From: Verrucomicrobiales bacterium
GTDB taxonomy: Bacteria > Verrucomicrobiota > Verrucomicrobiia > Methylacidiphilales > JAAUTS01
Length of the DNA stretch: 6,061 bases
Direction of reading: 5' to 3'
Assembly: GCA_031279715.1 (NCBI GenBank)
Contig: JAITHY010000132.1
Location: 1-6,061 of the forward strand
The translations under genes and the position numbers were made by a program. Within the stretch, counting starts at the first letter, position 1, and each line of letters starts with the position of its first letter. The notes under the pieces were generated by a model. That model was not told the origin of the DNA. It saw only the letters and a program-made list of their open reading frames with translations, and did no database searches. Of the stretch, positions 1 to 5,836 are shown piece by piece.

Positions 1-971
1 TTCACGGAAAAATAACCGCGCTGTTTTTGCGGCGTGACAAAACGGTTCCACCACAGTTTTTCCTCGCCGCTGATGGCCGGCAATTTCGCGTCCGCTGACG
101 GTGACACCTCCGGCACCTCCGGCAACTCCAAGCGCCAGCCGCCCCGGCTTTTCACCAGCGCGATTTTTTCATCGACTAATTTTCTGAATTCTTCCAACCC
201 AAGCTCGCCGACCAAAAAGCGCAGCCGCGCCGCGTGCTTGTTCTTGCGATTGCCGCGCGCGTCGAACACTTCCTTGATGGCCTGCGTCAGCGCGAAAACC
301 TCGTCTTCCGGCAAAAATTCAATGAAACGCCAGCCCTCGCGCGACTTTGCGCCCTGCCCGCCGGCGACGTACACGGTGAAGCCCCGCTGTCCGTCACGCA
401 CCTTGGCGATGAGGCCCGCGTCGATGAACGTCGCGCCGCCGCGGTCAGCGGGCGATCCGCTGAAACTGATTTTGAATTTGCGCGGCAGTGCGTACGAATC
501 CTTTTGCGCGAGCATCCGCGTGGTCAACGCCAGCGTGTGCGGCGTCACGTCGAACGCCTCATCGTCAGCGACGCCGGCGTGGGGGTCGGCGGTGATGTTG
601 CGCACCGTGTTGCCGCCGCCACCGCGCGGGCTGACGCCGACAGTGTGCAGCGCCTCGATGATGGTCAGAAAATCCTCGAACTTGACGTAGTGCAACTGCG
701 CCCCGCCGCGCGTGGTGACGTGCAGTCTGCCGTTGGCGTGTTGCAGCGACAAGTCCGCCAGCGTGGACAATTGCGCCGGCGTGACGACGCCGCCGGCGAG
801 TTTGACGCGCACCATGAATGTCCCCGCGGTGCGTTGTTCGTAAATGCCAAACGGGACGCGGATGGTTTTGAACGTGAGGTCGTCCAGTTTTTTGTCCTTG
901 TAATCCTGATAATGCTGTTTGAAGGCGGCGAAATCTTGCGCCACTTCCGGGGGAATAACGTAACTGCTCAT
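1..971 (-). CDS. Siroheme nitrite/sulfite reductase, N-terminal part (3' end beyond window)
   Basis: Partial gene, 323 codons visible from ATG at 971 and still open at base 1. It is predicted to be a cytoplasmic siroheme/[4Fe-4S] enzyme reducing sulfite to sulfide (or nitrite to ammonia). The N-terminal ferredoxin-like half-domain covers about residues 35-105 and includes LHVTTRGGAQLHYV (83-96). It is followed by GGNTVRNITADPHAG (119-133), the usual siroheme-side motif, then KFKISFSG (165-172) and NKHAARLRFLV (244-254). The cluster-ligating cysteines lie in the unseen C-terminal half, so catalytic competence and substrate cannot be confirmed, and a CobG-like relative is possible. Its ATG overlaps the JAMM stop codon by 4 bases (ATGA). 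Position at the end of a sulfur-carrier/E1/JAMM operon argues for sulfite as substrate and sulfide as the product fed to the carrier. Confidence 0.88.
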   Translation of the reverse strand, partial: MSSYVIPPEVAQDFAAFKQHYQDYKDKKLDDLTFKTIRVPFGIYEQRTAGTFMVRVKLAGGVVTPAQLSTLADLSLQHANGRLHVTTRGGAQLHYVKFEDFLTIIEALHTVGVSPRGGGGNTVRNITADPHAGVADDEAFDVTPHTLALTTRMLAQKDSYALPRKFKISFSGSPADRGGATFIDAGLIAKVRDGQRGFTVYVAGGQGAKSREGWRFIEFLPEDEVFALTQAIKEVFDARGNRKNKHAARLRFLVGELGLEEFRKLVDEKIALVKSRGGWRLELPEVPEVSPSADAKLPAISGEEKLWWNRFVTPQKQRGYFSV

Positions 972-1366
972 GTTATTTCTATTTCTTCATTGGTGACCGT
1001 TCCGGCCTTGATTTTGAAAGATTTTACCACCGGTTCCGCCGCTGACAGTGAGATGATGACGTAGCTGATGTTCGGGTCGTAGGCAAGTTTGATGTCCTCC
1101 GCTGACGGTCGCGCGGGAGTGGCGGGATGCGAATGATAACACACGATGAGCCGCTGACCGCGCGCCGTCGCGTCCTTGAAGGCGGCGAATTGTTCCTTCG
1201 GGTCGAAGGAAAAGTGCTCGGCGCTGGCGTCGGTGTTGGTCAACGGGTAATGCGTTTTCACCTCACCGTCAGCGCCGCCGGCGAGATAGCCGCAAATTTC
1301 CAGCGGCGCCCCCTCGCGGGCGCGGGCGACGAGTTCGCCGTAAATATTTTCAGGAATTTTTAGCAT
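968..1366 (-). CDS. JAMM/M67-family zinc metalloprotease (Mec/HcyD-like)
   Basis: A 132-residue single-domain Mov34/MPN protease, typical in length for prokaryotic JAMM proteins. The complete zinc signature is visible: Glu23 upstream, H78-S-H80, then exactly seven residues to S88 and D91, matching E...HxHx7SxxD. In this family such enzymes hydrolyse the peptide or isopeptide bond after the C-terminal glycine of a ubiquitin-like sulfur carrier. They either release cysteine from a CysO-cysteine adduct (Mec) or trim extra residues from a carrier precursor (QbsD/HcyD type). The neighbouring carrier here ends GGGQ, favouring at least a trimming role. The start overlaps the E1 gene by 17 bases. A strong Shine-Dalgarno (GAGGTG, four bases before the ATG) sets this start. 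The stop overlaps the reductase start by 4 bases. Confidence 0.93.
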   Translation of the reverse strand: MLKIPENIYGELVARAREGAPLEICGYLAGGADGEVKTHYPLTNTDASAEHFSFDPKEQFAAFKDATARGQRLIVCYHSHPATPARPSAEDIKLAYDPNISYVIISLSAAEPVVKSFKIKAGTVTNEEIEIT

Positions 1367-2168
1367 TTTTCACCTCGCACACGACTTGTTCGTAATCACG
1401 CAACGCCTTGACACCGTCAGCGCCGCAGACCCGGCAGTTGGGATTGCGTTTAAGCGGAACTTTTCGGAAATTCATCGTCTTTGCGTCGAAACTGAGCAAC
1501 TGGTCGTACAATGGCGCGCCGCTGCCGGTGATGAATTTCAGCGCCTCGGCGGCTTGAATGGCGCCCAGCATGCCGGCGACCGCGCCGAGGATGCCCGCTG
1601 ATGAACAGGTCGGCACCAGTCCGGGCGGCGGCGGCTGGCCGAAGACACAGGCGTAGCACGCGGACTGGCGCGGCTTGACGCTCATGGTCTGCCCGGCGAA
1701 GCGCAGGATGCCGCCGTGCGAGAACGGTTTGCCGGCCAGTACGCAAGCGTCGTTGACCAAAAATTTGGTGGCAAAATTGTCCGTGCCGTCGATGACAAAA
1801 TCGTAGGGCTGAATGACGCCGAGGATGTTGTCGGCAAAGAGCATTTTGTGATGGGTGTTCACCGTCAGCGCCGGATTGATGGCGAGCATTTTATTTTTCG
1901 CCGACTCGACCTTTGGCGTGCCAACGTCAGCGGTCGTGTGGATGACCTGCCGCTGCAAGTTGCTCAAGTCCACCACGTCACCGTCAGCGATGCCAATGGT
2001 GCCGACACCCGCCGCCGCAAGGTACAACGCGACGGGCGAGCCAAGTCCACCGGCGCCGATGACCAGCACTTTGGCGTCGCAAATTTTCTCCTGCCCCTCA
2101 ATGCCCACATCTTCAAGGATAATGTGGCGCGAATAGCGCTCCAGTTCGCTGTCGGTGAAGTCTCTCAT
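1350..2168 (-). CDS. MoeB/ThiF-family sulfur-carrier adenylyltransferase (E1-like)
   Basis: A 272-residue cytoplasmic E1-like enzyme that adenylates the C-terminal glycine of a ThiS/MoaD-type protein using ATP, ready for conversion to a thiocarboxylate. Visible features: RYSRHI (11-16); the nucleotide-binding GAGGLGS loop (38-44); the NLQRQ motif with Arg73; TPK with Lys86; DGTDN with the magnesium/ATP Asp130; CxxC pairs at Cys171/Cys174 and Cys245/Cys248 forming the structural zinc site; and PTCSSAGILG with the conserved Cys188. All residues expected for activity are present. There is no C-terminal rhodanese domain (the MOCS3 form would be longer). ATG at 2168 overlaps the carrier stop as ATGA. 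Sequence alone does not separate MoeB, ThiF and HesA, but the JAMM and reductase neighbours point to cysteine/homocysteine sulfur transfer rather than molybdopterin. Confidence 0.95.
   Translation of the reverse strand: MRDFTDSELERYSRHIILEDVGIEGQEKICDAKVLVIGAGGLGSPVALYLAAAGVGTIGIADGDVVDLSNLQRQVIHTTADVGTPKVESAKNKMLAINPALTVNTHHKMLFADNILGVIQPYDFVIDGTDNFATKFLVNDACVLAGKPFSHGGILRFAGQTMSVKPRQSACYACVFGQPPPPGLVPTCSSAGILGAVAGMLGAIQAAEALKFITGSGAPLYDQLLSFDAKTMNFRKVPLKRNPNCRVCGADGVKALRDYEQVVCEVKNAKNS
1370..1376 (-). promoter_or_regulatory. Strong Shine-Dalgarno of the JAMM gene
   Basis: On the minus strand GAGGTGA (with GAGGTG four bases from the ATG at 1366) lies inside the end of the E1 coding region. 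It is the only clear Shine-Dalgarno in the window. The other genes have weak or no such sequence, so this one probably rescues re-initiation across the unusual 17-base overlap. Confidence 0.6.
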
Positions 2169-2374
2169 TGTCCGCCGCCCATGAAGTAGAGAAAATTGAT
2201 GGTATCGCCGTCGCTGACCGTGACATCGGGGTACTGGTGCGGGCGCAAGAATTCGTCGTTGAGTTGAACGGTGACCATGTCGGGCATGGAAACTCCTTCC
2301 TGTTTTAATAATTCCGTCACTGTCAGCGTCGGATTGGCTATTTCTTTAGGTTCGCCGTTGATTGTCAGCTTCAT
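2165..2374 (-). CDS. ThiS/MoaD-like sulfur-carrier protein with C-terminal GGGQ
   Basis: A 69-residue ubiquitin-fold carrier starting MKLTINGEP, with the beta-grasp pattern of ThiS (TLTVTELLKQEGV at 17-29, VTVQLNDEFL at 34-43, DGDTINFLYF at 55-64) and ending M-G66-G67-G68-Q69. Family members normally end in a free Gly-Gly that is adenylated and thiocarboxylated. Here an extra Gln follows, so proteolytic maturation by the downstream JAMM protein is inferred. An in-frame ATG at 2443 would add 23 residues (MNANLMNI...) unlike the family and would lie upstream of the apparent promoter, so the start at 2374 is preferred; 69 aa also matches usual ThiS length. No Shine-Dalgarno is seen, consistent with a very short leader. 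First gene of the sulfur operon. Confidence 0.92.
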   Translation of the reverse strand: MKLTINGEPKEIANPTLTVTELLKQEGVSMPDMVTVQLNDEFLRPHQYPDVTVSDGDTINFLYFMGGGQ

Positions 2375-2387
2375 AATGTTGATTAAG

Positions 2388-2415
2388 TTTATAGGGAATA
2401 TTGAATTTCCGTCAA
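2388..2415 (-). promoter_or_regulatory. Predicted sigma70-type promoter of the sulfur operon
   Basis: On the minus strand a -35 box TTGACG (2415-2410, 5 of 6 matches) is separated by 16 bases from a -10 box TATAAA (2393-2388, 5 of 6 matches). Transcription would begin near 2381, leaving only about 7 bases before the carrier ATG at 2374, so the message may be almost leaderless. The surrounding AT-rich tract (about 2375-2460) contrasts with the GC-rich genes and is where a promoter is expected between divergent genes. Confidence 0.55.
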
Positions 2416-2467
2416 TAATTATATTCATCAAATTTGCGTTCATTTAAGGTTCAAAATTATTTCTCGC

Positions 2468-2506
2468 ATTCATACGCCTCTTCGCTAGCGTTGACGCCGT
2501 ATGAAT
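2468..2506 (+). promoter_or_regulatory. Inverted repeat embracing the tig start codon
   Basis: ATTCATACG (2468-2476) and CGTATGAAT (2498-2506) are perfect 9-base inverted repeats separated by 21 bases. The second arm contains the tig ATG (2501-2503). The loop holds the palindrome CGCTAGCG (2483-2490). If transcribed, the hairpin would bury the start codon; if acting as DNA, it could be an operator. No Shine-Dalgarno precedes tig. Function is inference; only the symmetry is observed. Confidence 0.4.
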
Positions 2507-3796
2507 ATTTCCATTGAAGAAGTCTCCGCCTGCCGTCGCCGGCTCCGTATTGAGGTGCCCGCTGACCGTGTCGCGGCGGAAGTCAACCGCGTAACCAACG
2601 AGTTTCAAAAAGCCGCCCAAATCAAGGGCTTTCGCGCGGGAAAAGCGCCGCGTCCGGTCATTGAGAAACGTTATGCCAAGGACATTGAGGAGGAGGTCAA
2701 GCGCGTGCTCGTCCCGACGGCGTTCCGCGAGGCGATTGACGAAAAAAAACTGAAAGTTTCCACCGCGCTCAATTTGGAGGAGGTCAATTTTGTCTCTGGC
2801 GTGAGCCTCAGCTTCTCGGCGCTGGTGGACTTGGAGCCGGAATTTATACTGCCCGAATACAAGGGGCTGAAGGTCAAAAAATTCGACGCCACCGTCAGCG
2901 ATGCCGAGGTGTCCGAAACCATCGACCGGCTGCGCGGGCAAATGGCCGATTACAAGACCGTCAGCGGGCGCGCCATTCAGGAAAACGACCTCGCGGTGGT
3001 CACTTACGAGGGCAAGCTTGATGGTCAGCCGCTGGTGGATTTGCTGCAGAACGCGAAGCACCTCGCCAAGAATGAAAAATTCTGGGTGCAGGTCAAGGAC
3101 GACACATTTCTGCCCGGCTTCGCCAAACAACTCATCGGCGCCAACGCCGGCGACGCGCTCACCGTCAGCGTCACTTTCCCCGCCGAGTTTCCGCAGGAGG
3201 ATTTGCGCGGCAAGACCGCGGTGTATGACGTGAAAGTTGACGAAATCAAGGAGACTGTGCTGCCGGAGTTCAATGACGAGTTCGCGCAAAACATCGCCAA
3301 AGTCACGGCGGAGGAATTGAAAAAACGAGTCGCGGAAAATTTGAAATTGCAAAAGGAGCAACAGGCGCGCAACGACCACGCGCGGCAAATTCTTGGGCAA
3401 CTAAACGGCTCGGCGAATTTTGAAGTGCCGGAATCGTCGGTTCAAAACCAGACGCGCAACGTGATTCACGACATCGTGCGCGAAAACGAATTGCGCGGCG
3501 TGTCGCGCGACATGCTGGAGGAAAAAAAACAGGACATCTTCACCAACGCGCAGAGCGCCGCCAAGGGGCAGGTCAAGCTGAGTTTCATCCTCGGCAAAAT
3601 CGCGGCGGCGGAACGGCTGGAGGTCACCAACGACGAGCTAATCGGCGAGGTCAGCCGCATCGCCATGCGGGAAAACACACCGGTGAAAAAACTGGTCAAA
3701 CAGTTGCAGGAAAACAACGGCTTCGATGGCATCCGCGAGAGTTTGCTCAGCCGCAAGACGGTTGATTTCCTGCTGCAATCAGCGATTATTGAATAA
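2501..3796 (+). CDS. tig: Trigger factor, ribosome-associated chaperone / peptidyl-prolyl isomerase
   Basis: A 431-residue protein, the normal trigger factor length. It docks on the ribosome at the peptide exit tunnel and shields nascent chains. The N-terminal ribosome-binding domain (about 1-115) carries the signature GFRAGKAP (43-50) and begins MNISIEEVSACRRRLRIEVP. The FKBP-type isomerase domain spans about 160-250 (ENDLAVVTYEGKLDG at 161-175, FLPGFAKQLIGANAGD at 203-218, AVYDVKVDEIKE at 240-251). LPEFNDEFA (254-262) then opens the helical C-terminal substrate-cradle domain. The start is fixed by the family N-terminus, although no Shine-Dalgarno is visible and the ATG lies in an inverted-repeat arm. 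clpP follows after one base, so the two are almost certainly co-transcribed, a common pairing. It contains three full copies of the repeated CGCTGACNGTG motif. Confidence 0.97.
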   Translation: MNISIEEVSACRRRLRIEVPADRVAAEVNRVTNEFQKAAQIKGFRAGKAPRPVIEKRYAKDIEEEVKRVLVPTAFREAIDEKKLKVSTALNLEEVNFVSGVSLSFSALVDLEPEFILPEYKGLKVKKFDATVSDAEVSETIDRLRGQMADYKTVSGRAIQENDLAVVTYEGKLDGQPLVDLLQNAKHLAKNEKFWVQVKDDTFLPGFAKQLIGANAGDALTVSVTFPAEFPQEDLRGKTAVYDVKVDEIKETVLPEFNDEFAQNIAKVTAEELKKRVAENLKLQKEQQARNDHARQILGQLNGSANFEVPESSVQNQTRNVIHDIVRENELRGVSRDMLEEKKQDIFTNAQSAAKGQVKLSFILGKIAAAERLEVTNDELIGEVSRIAMRENTPVKKLVKQLQENNGFDGIRESLLSRKTVDFLLQSAIIE

Positions 3797-3797
3797 T

Positions 3798-4412
3798 ATG
3801 ACTCAAAACAATTACGTCTTGCCCAAAGTCGTCGAACAAACGGGGCGCGGCACCGAAACGTGGGACGTGTTCTCGCGCCTGCTGAAGGACCGCGTGATTT
3901 TCATCGGCTCGCCGATTGACGATTTCGTCGCCAACGCCGTCACGGCGCAACTGCTCTTTTTGCAAATGGAAGACGCGAAGAAGGACGTGCACATTTACAT
4001 CCACTCGCCCGGCGGTTACGTCACGGCGGGCATGGCGATTTACGACACCATGCAATACGTCACCTGCGACATCGCCACTTACTGCATCGGCCAGGCGGCG
4101 AGCATGGGCGCGGTGCTGCTGGCCTCGGGCACAAAGGGCAAGCGTTACGCGCTGCCAAACGCGCGCATCATGATTCACCAACCGCTCGGCGGCGCGCAAG
4201 GCATGGCGACGGACATCAACATTCAGGCGCAGGAAATTTTGCGAACCAAGCGCACACTGAACGAAATTTTGGCCCGGCACACCGGACAAAGTTTCGAGCA
4301 AGTCGAAAAGGACACAGACCGCGACCGTTTCATGTCCGCTGACGATGCGAAAAACTACGGCATCATCGACCATGTGGTTGTTTCCAAGAAACAAATCCCG
4401 CCGGCAATCTGA
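3798..4412 (+). CDS. clpP: ATP-dependent Clp protease proteolytic subunit
   Basis: A 204-residue serine peptidase (family S14) that forms the double-heptamer chamber fed by a Clp ATPase (ClpX/ClpA/ClpC). The catalytic triad is complete with canonical spacing: Ser102 in GQAASMGA, His127 in RIMIHQP, Asp176 in DTDRDRF; the S-H and S-D intervals (25 and 74) equal those of E. coli ClpP. The oxyanion-region HSPGG (69-73) is present. The ATG at 3798 is preferred over an in-frame ATG at 3726 inside tig, because MTQNNYVLPKVVEQ gives a normal ClpP N-terminus and sits one base after the tig stop. No Shine-Dalgarno is visible, so coupling to tig termination is likely. The usual clpX partner does not follow; a decayed pbpC does. 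Confidence 0.97.
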   Translation: MTQNNYVLPKVVEQTGRGTETWDVFSRLLKDRVIFIGSPIDDFVANAVTAQLLFLQMEDAKKDVHIYIHSPGGYVTAGMAIYDTMQYVTCDIATYCIGQAASMGAVLLASGTKGKRYALPNARIMIHQPLGGAQGMATDINIQAQEILRTKRTLNEILARHTGQSFEQVEKDTDRDRFMSADDAKNYGIIDHVVVSKKQIPPAI

Positions 4413-4416
4413 CCGA

Positions 4417-4781
4417 TTGAAAATCCGCCGCCAAACCATCATCATCACGCTGACCCTCACCACACTGTCAGCGGCTTTGCTTTGGCAACTGACGCCCAGA
4501 ACCGACTTGTGGCGGGGTGTTTCATTTTCACGTTGTTATTATGACCGCGATGGAAAGCCGCTGCGCGTGACGCTCGCTAATGATGAGCGCTACCGCGTAT
4601 ACACGCCGCTGGCGGTGACGTCCACATTGCTGCACGAGGACCGTTGGTTCAACTGGCATTCCGGTTTCAGGGCGGGGCCGCGTTGAACGAACTGGGCGGA
4701 TTTCATCGCCGCATCGGCGCTTCGACGGTGTCAATGTAACTGGCGTGGATTCGCTGGCGATTGAACACGCGCACCGTGTCA
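4417..4781 (+). pseudogene. pbpC: Remnant of penicillin-binding protein 1C (frameshift, nonsense codon, 3' truncation)
   Basis: The first piece probably starts at TTG 4417, four bases after clpP (the frame is also open upstream inside clpP). It encodes a short basic stretch, a hydrophobic anchor (QTIIITLTLTTLSAALLWQL), then YYDRDGKPLRVTLANDERY and LLHEDRWFNWHSGF, typical of the start of the PBP1C glycosyltransferase domain, ending at TGA 4684-4686. Homology continues in another frame (codons from about 4680): ALNELGG, then RRIGASTVSM, a TAA (4737-4739) where the family has Gln (GASTxxMQLAR), then LAWIRWRLNTRTVS up to 4781. The rest of a roughly 700-residue enzyme is absent. The break falls exactly on the exbD stop codon, which belongs to the opposite strand. 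The segment between PLA and LLHEDRW also looks shorter than usual. PBP1C identity is from recognised motifs; the gene is not functional as read. Confidence 0.78.
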
Positions 4782-5189
4782 TTTATCCGGCTGCTCGGTA
4801 AACATGGACAAATCGGTAATGCCCGCCTCTTTGGCCGCGTCCATCACCTTGACGAAAAAACCAAGCGGCACGTCAGTGTCGGCCTTTAACGCAAAACCAT
4901 TTTGGGCCGAGGCTTTCTTGCCGCGCAACACCGCGCCGAGCTGGGCGAGGCCGATTTTTTCCTCGCCGACAAACACCTCGCCGCTCTTGGTGGCGTAAAT
5001 AATCACCGGCTCCCGCGCCTGCTCGGACGCCTCGGCGGTGGTGGAGTCCGGCACTTTGATTTGCACGGCGGGTTCGACGCGCTTGAAGGTGGTGGTGACG
5101 ATGTAAAAAATCAACAGCAGGCAAAACACGTCAATCAACGAAACGACGTTGATGACGGGCATTCTCCGGCGCTTGGTGTAAAATTGCAT
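4779..5189 (-). CDS. ExbD/TolR-family biopolymer transport protein
   Basis: 136 residues, a normal length. A short basic cytoplasmic N-terminus (MQFYTKRRRMP) leads into one membrane helix (about 12-34, INVVSLIDVFCLLLIFYIVTTTF) carrying the conserved proton-path aspartate Asp20. A periplasmic domain of about 100 residues follows (EVFVGEEKIGLAQL, then ALKADTDVPLGFFVKVMDAAKEAGITDLSMFTE near the end). With the ExbB/TolQ-type partner just upstream it should convert proton-motive force into work on an outer-membrane transporter or envelope structure. Its ATG directly follows the exbB stop (TAAATG, no gap). There is no TonB or TolA in view, so the energised partner is unknown. Its 3' end coincides with the edge of the pbpC remnant, so the final residues EQPDK could have been affected by a rearrangement. 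Confidence 0.9.
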   Translation of the reverse strand: MQFYTKRRRMPVINVVSLIDVFCLLLIFYIVTTTFKRVEPAVQIKVPDSTTAEASEQAREPVIIYATKSGEVFVGEEKIGLAQLGAVLRGKKASAQNGFALKADTDVPLGFFVKVMDAAKEAGITDLSMFTEQPDK

Positions 5190-5831
5190 TTATTTTTTTT
5201 CGTCAACGGGTTGCAAATACAGCTTGGTGAGAAAATCCATGCACAGGCTCTCCATCTCCACCGCCAGCGCCTCCACCTTGCGGCTGTAGTAACCGTGCAT
5301 GATGAGCGCGGGGATGGCGATGGCCAGGCCGCTGACGGTGGCGTTCAACGCCTGTGAGATGCCCAGCGCCATTTGCATCGTTTGCTTCGCGCCGCCAAGA
5401 TGACCCACATCGGTGAAGATGACAATCATGCCGCTGACCGTGCCCATCAAGCCCAGCAGCGGCGCGATGCCGACGATGATTTCCAGCAGCACCAAGCCGC
5501 GCTCCAGTTGCACCATCTCGGCGCGGGCGCGAACCTGCACCGCCTCGGCGTTCTCAGACTTCGACCACGGCGTGTGCTCCAAACCAATCCGCACCAACCG
5601 CGCCAGGGTGCTGTCACCGCCAGCCACCAGCGCGGCAATGTGTTCCAGCGGCTGCCCGCTGCGATAAGCGAGCAGAATGTTGTACAAATATCGCGGGATG
5701 ACTTTGTCGCGCCGCAGGGCGAACCCGCGTTCGAGGATAAATGCCAGCGCCACGAGCGAAGTCAGCGTCAGCGGAACCATGGCCCAGCCGCCGTCGTGGA
5801 AAAATTTTGCGATATTGCGAATAATCTCCAT
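5190..5831 (-). CDS. ExbB/TolQ/MotA-family proton channel protein
   Basis: 213 residues from the ATG at 5831. An upstream in-frame ATG at 5876 would add 15 residues that do not look like the family and would cover most of the gap to the next gene. Three membrane helices are visible: about 16-36 (WAMVPLTLTSLVALAFIL), 114-138 (LVLLEIIVGIAPLLGLMG, then TVSGMIVIF), and 160-182 (QALNATVSGLAIAIPALIMH). A large cytoplasmic loop lies between the first two, the ExbB topology. GIAPLLGLMGTVSGM (121-135) and NATVSGLAIAIPA (163-175) are the family signatures. It forms the pentameric channel around ExbD. No Shine-Dalgarno precedes the ATG. exbD follows with no intergenic base. ExbB and TolQ cannot be separated without tonB/tolA neighbours. 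Confidence 0.92.
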   Translation of the reverse strand: MEIIRNIAKFFHDGGWAMVPLTLTSLVALAFILERGFALRRDKVIPRYLYNILLAYRSGQPLEHIAALVAGGDSTLARLVRIGLEHTPWSKSENAEAVQVRARAEMVQLERGLVLLEIIVGIAPLLGLMGTVSGMIVIFTDVGHLGGAKQTMQMALGISQALNATVSGLAIAIPALIMHGYYSRKVEALAVEMESLCMDFLTKLYLQPVDEKK

Positions 5832-5836
5832 AAATA

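Larger units (their letters stand above)
93..5442. repeat. Dispersed short motif CGCTGACNGTG (14 copies)
   Basis: Full copies on the plus strand: 93-103, 1040-1050, 2212-2222, 2560-2570, 5330-5340, 5432-5442. On the minus strand: 1264-1274, 1412-1422, 1860-1870, 1979-1989, 2318-2328, 2890-2900, 3160-3170, 4463-4473. The variable base is G in 8, A in 3 and C in 3. The core GCTGAC occurs 29 times in the window (11 plus, 18 minus), 25 of them preceded by C. Partial copies include 1100 and 2960 (ending GGTC). Copies lie in the reductase, JAMM, E1, carrier, tig, pbpC-remnant and exbB genes and encode different peptides in different phases (A-D-G/R, L-T-V, P/L-S-A, T-V-S). The signal is therefore at DNA level. 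Confidence 0.8.

Noticed and set aside
34..1064. Overlapping plus-strand open frames opposite the reductase and JAMM genes
   Set aside because: Low-complexity Arg/Ala/Ser-rich products with no family features; the minus strand encodes clear conserved proteins.
2375..2443. Upstream in-frame ATG extending the sulfur carrier by 23 residues
   Set aside because: The extension is unlike ThiS/MoaD proteins, is AT-rich intergenic sequence and contains the predicted promoter.
2444..3400. Long open frame (318 codons) on the minus strand opposite tig
   Set aside because: It lies wholly antisense to a well-recognised trigger factor, has no recognisable motifs, and is the kind of antisense frame GC-rich codon use produces.
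3726..3797. Earlier ATG for clpP within tig
   Set aside because: The 24 added residues come from the tig 3' end in another frame and do not resemble a ClpP propeptide; the ATG at 3798 follows the tig stop.
3786..4463. 225-codon minus-strand frame opposite clpP
   Set aside because: Shadow of clpP; no motif, and clpP has a complete catalytic triad.
4740..4800. Rho-independent terminator between the converging clpP/pbpC and exbD ends
   Set aside because: No GC-rich stem followed by a T tract was found on either strand.
93..5442. Interpreting the repeated GCTGAC words as a CRISPR array or tandem repeat
   Set aside because: Spacing is irregular, copies are in both orientations and lie inside coding sequence; only 5761-5772 has two adjacent cores.
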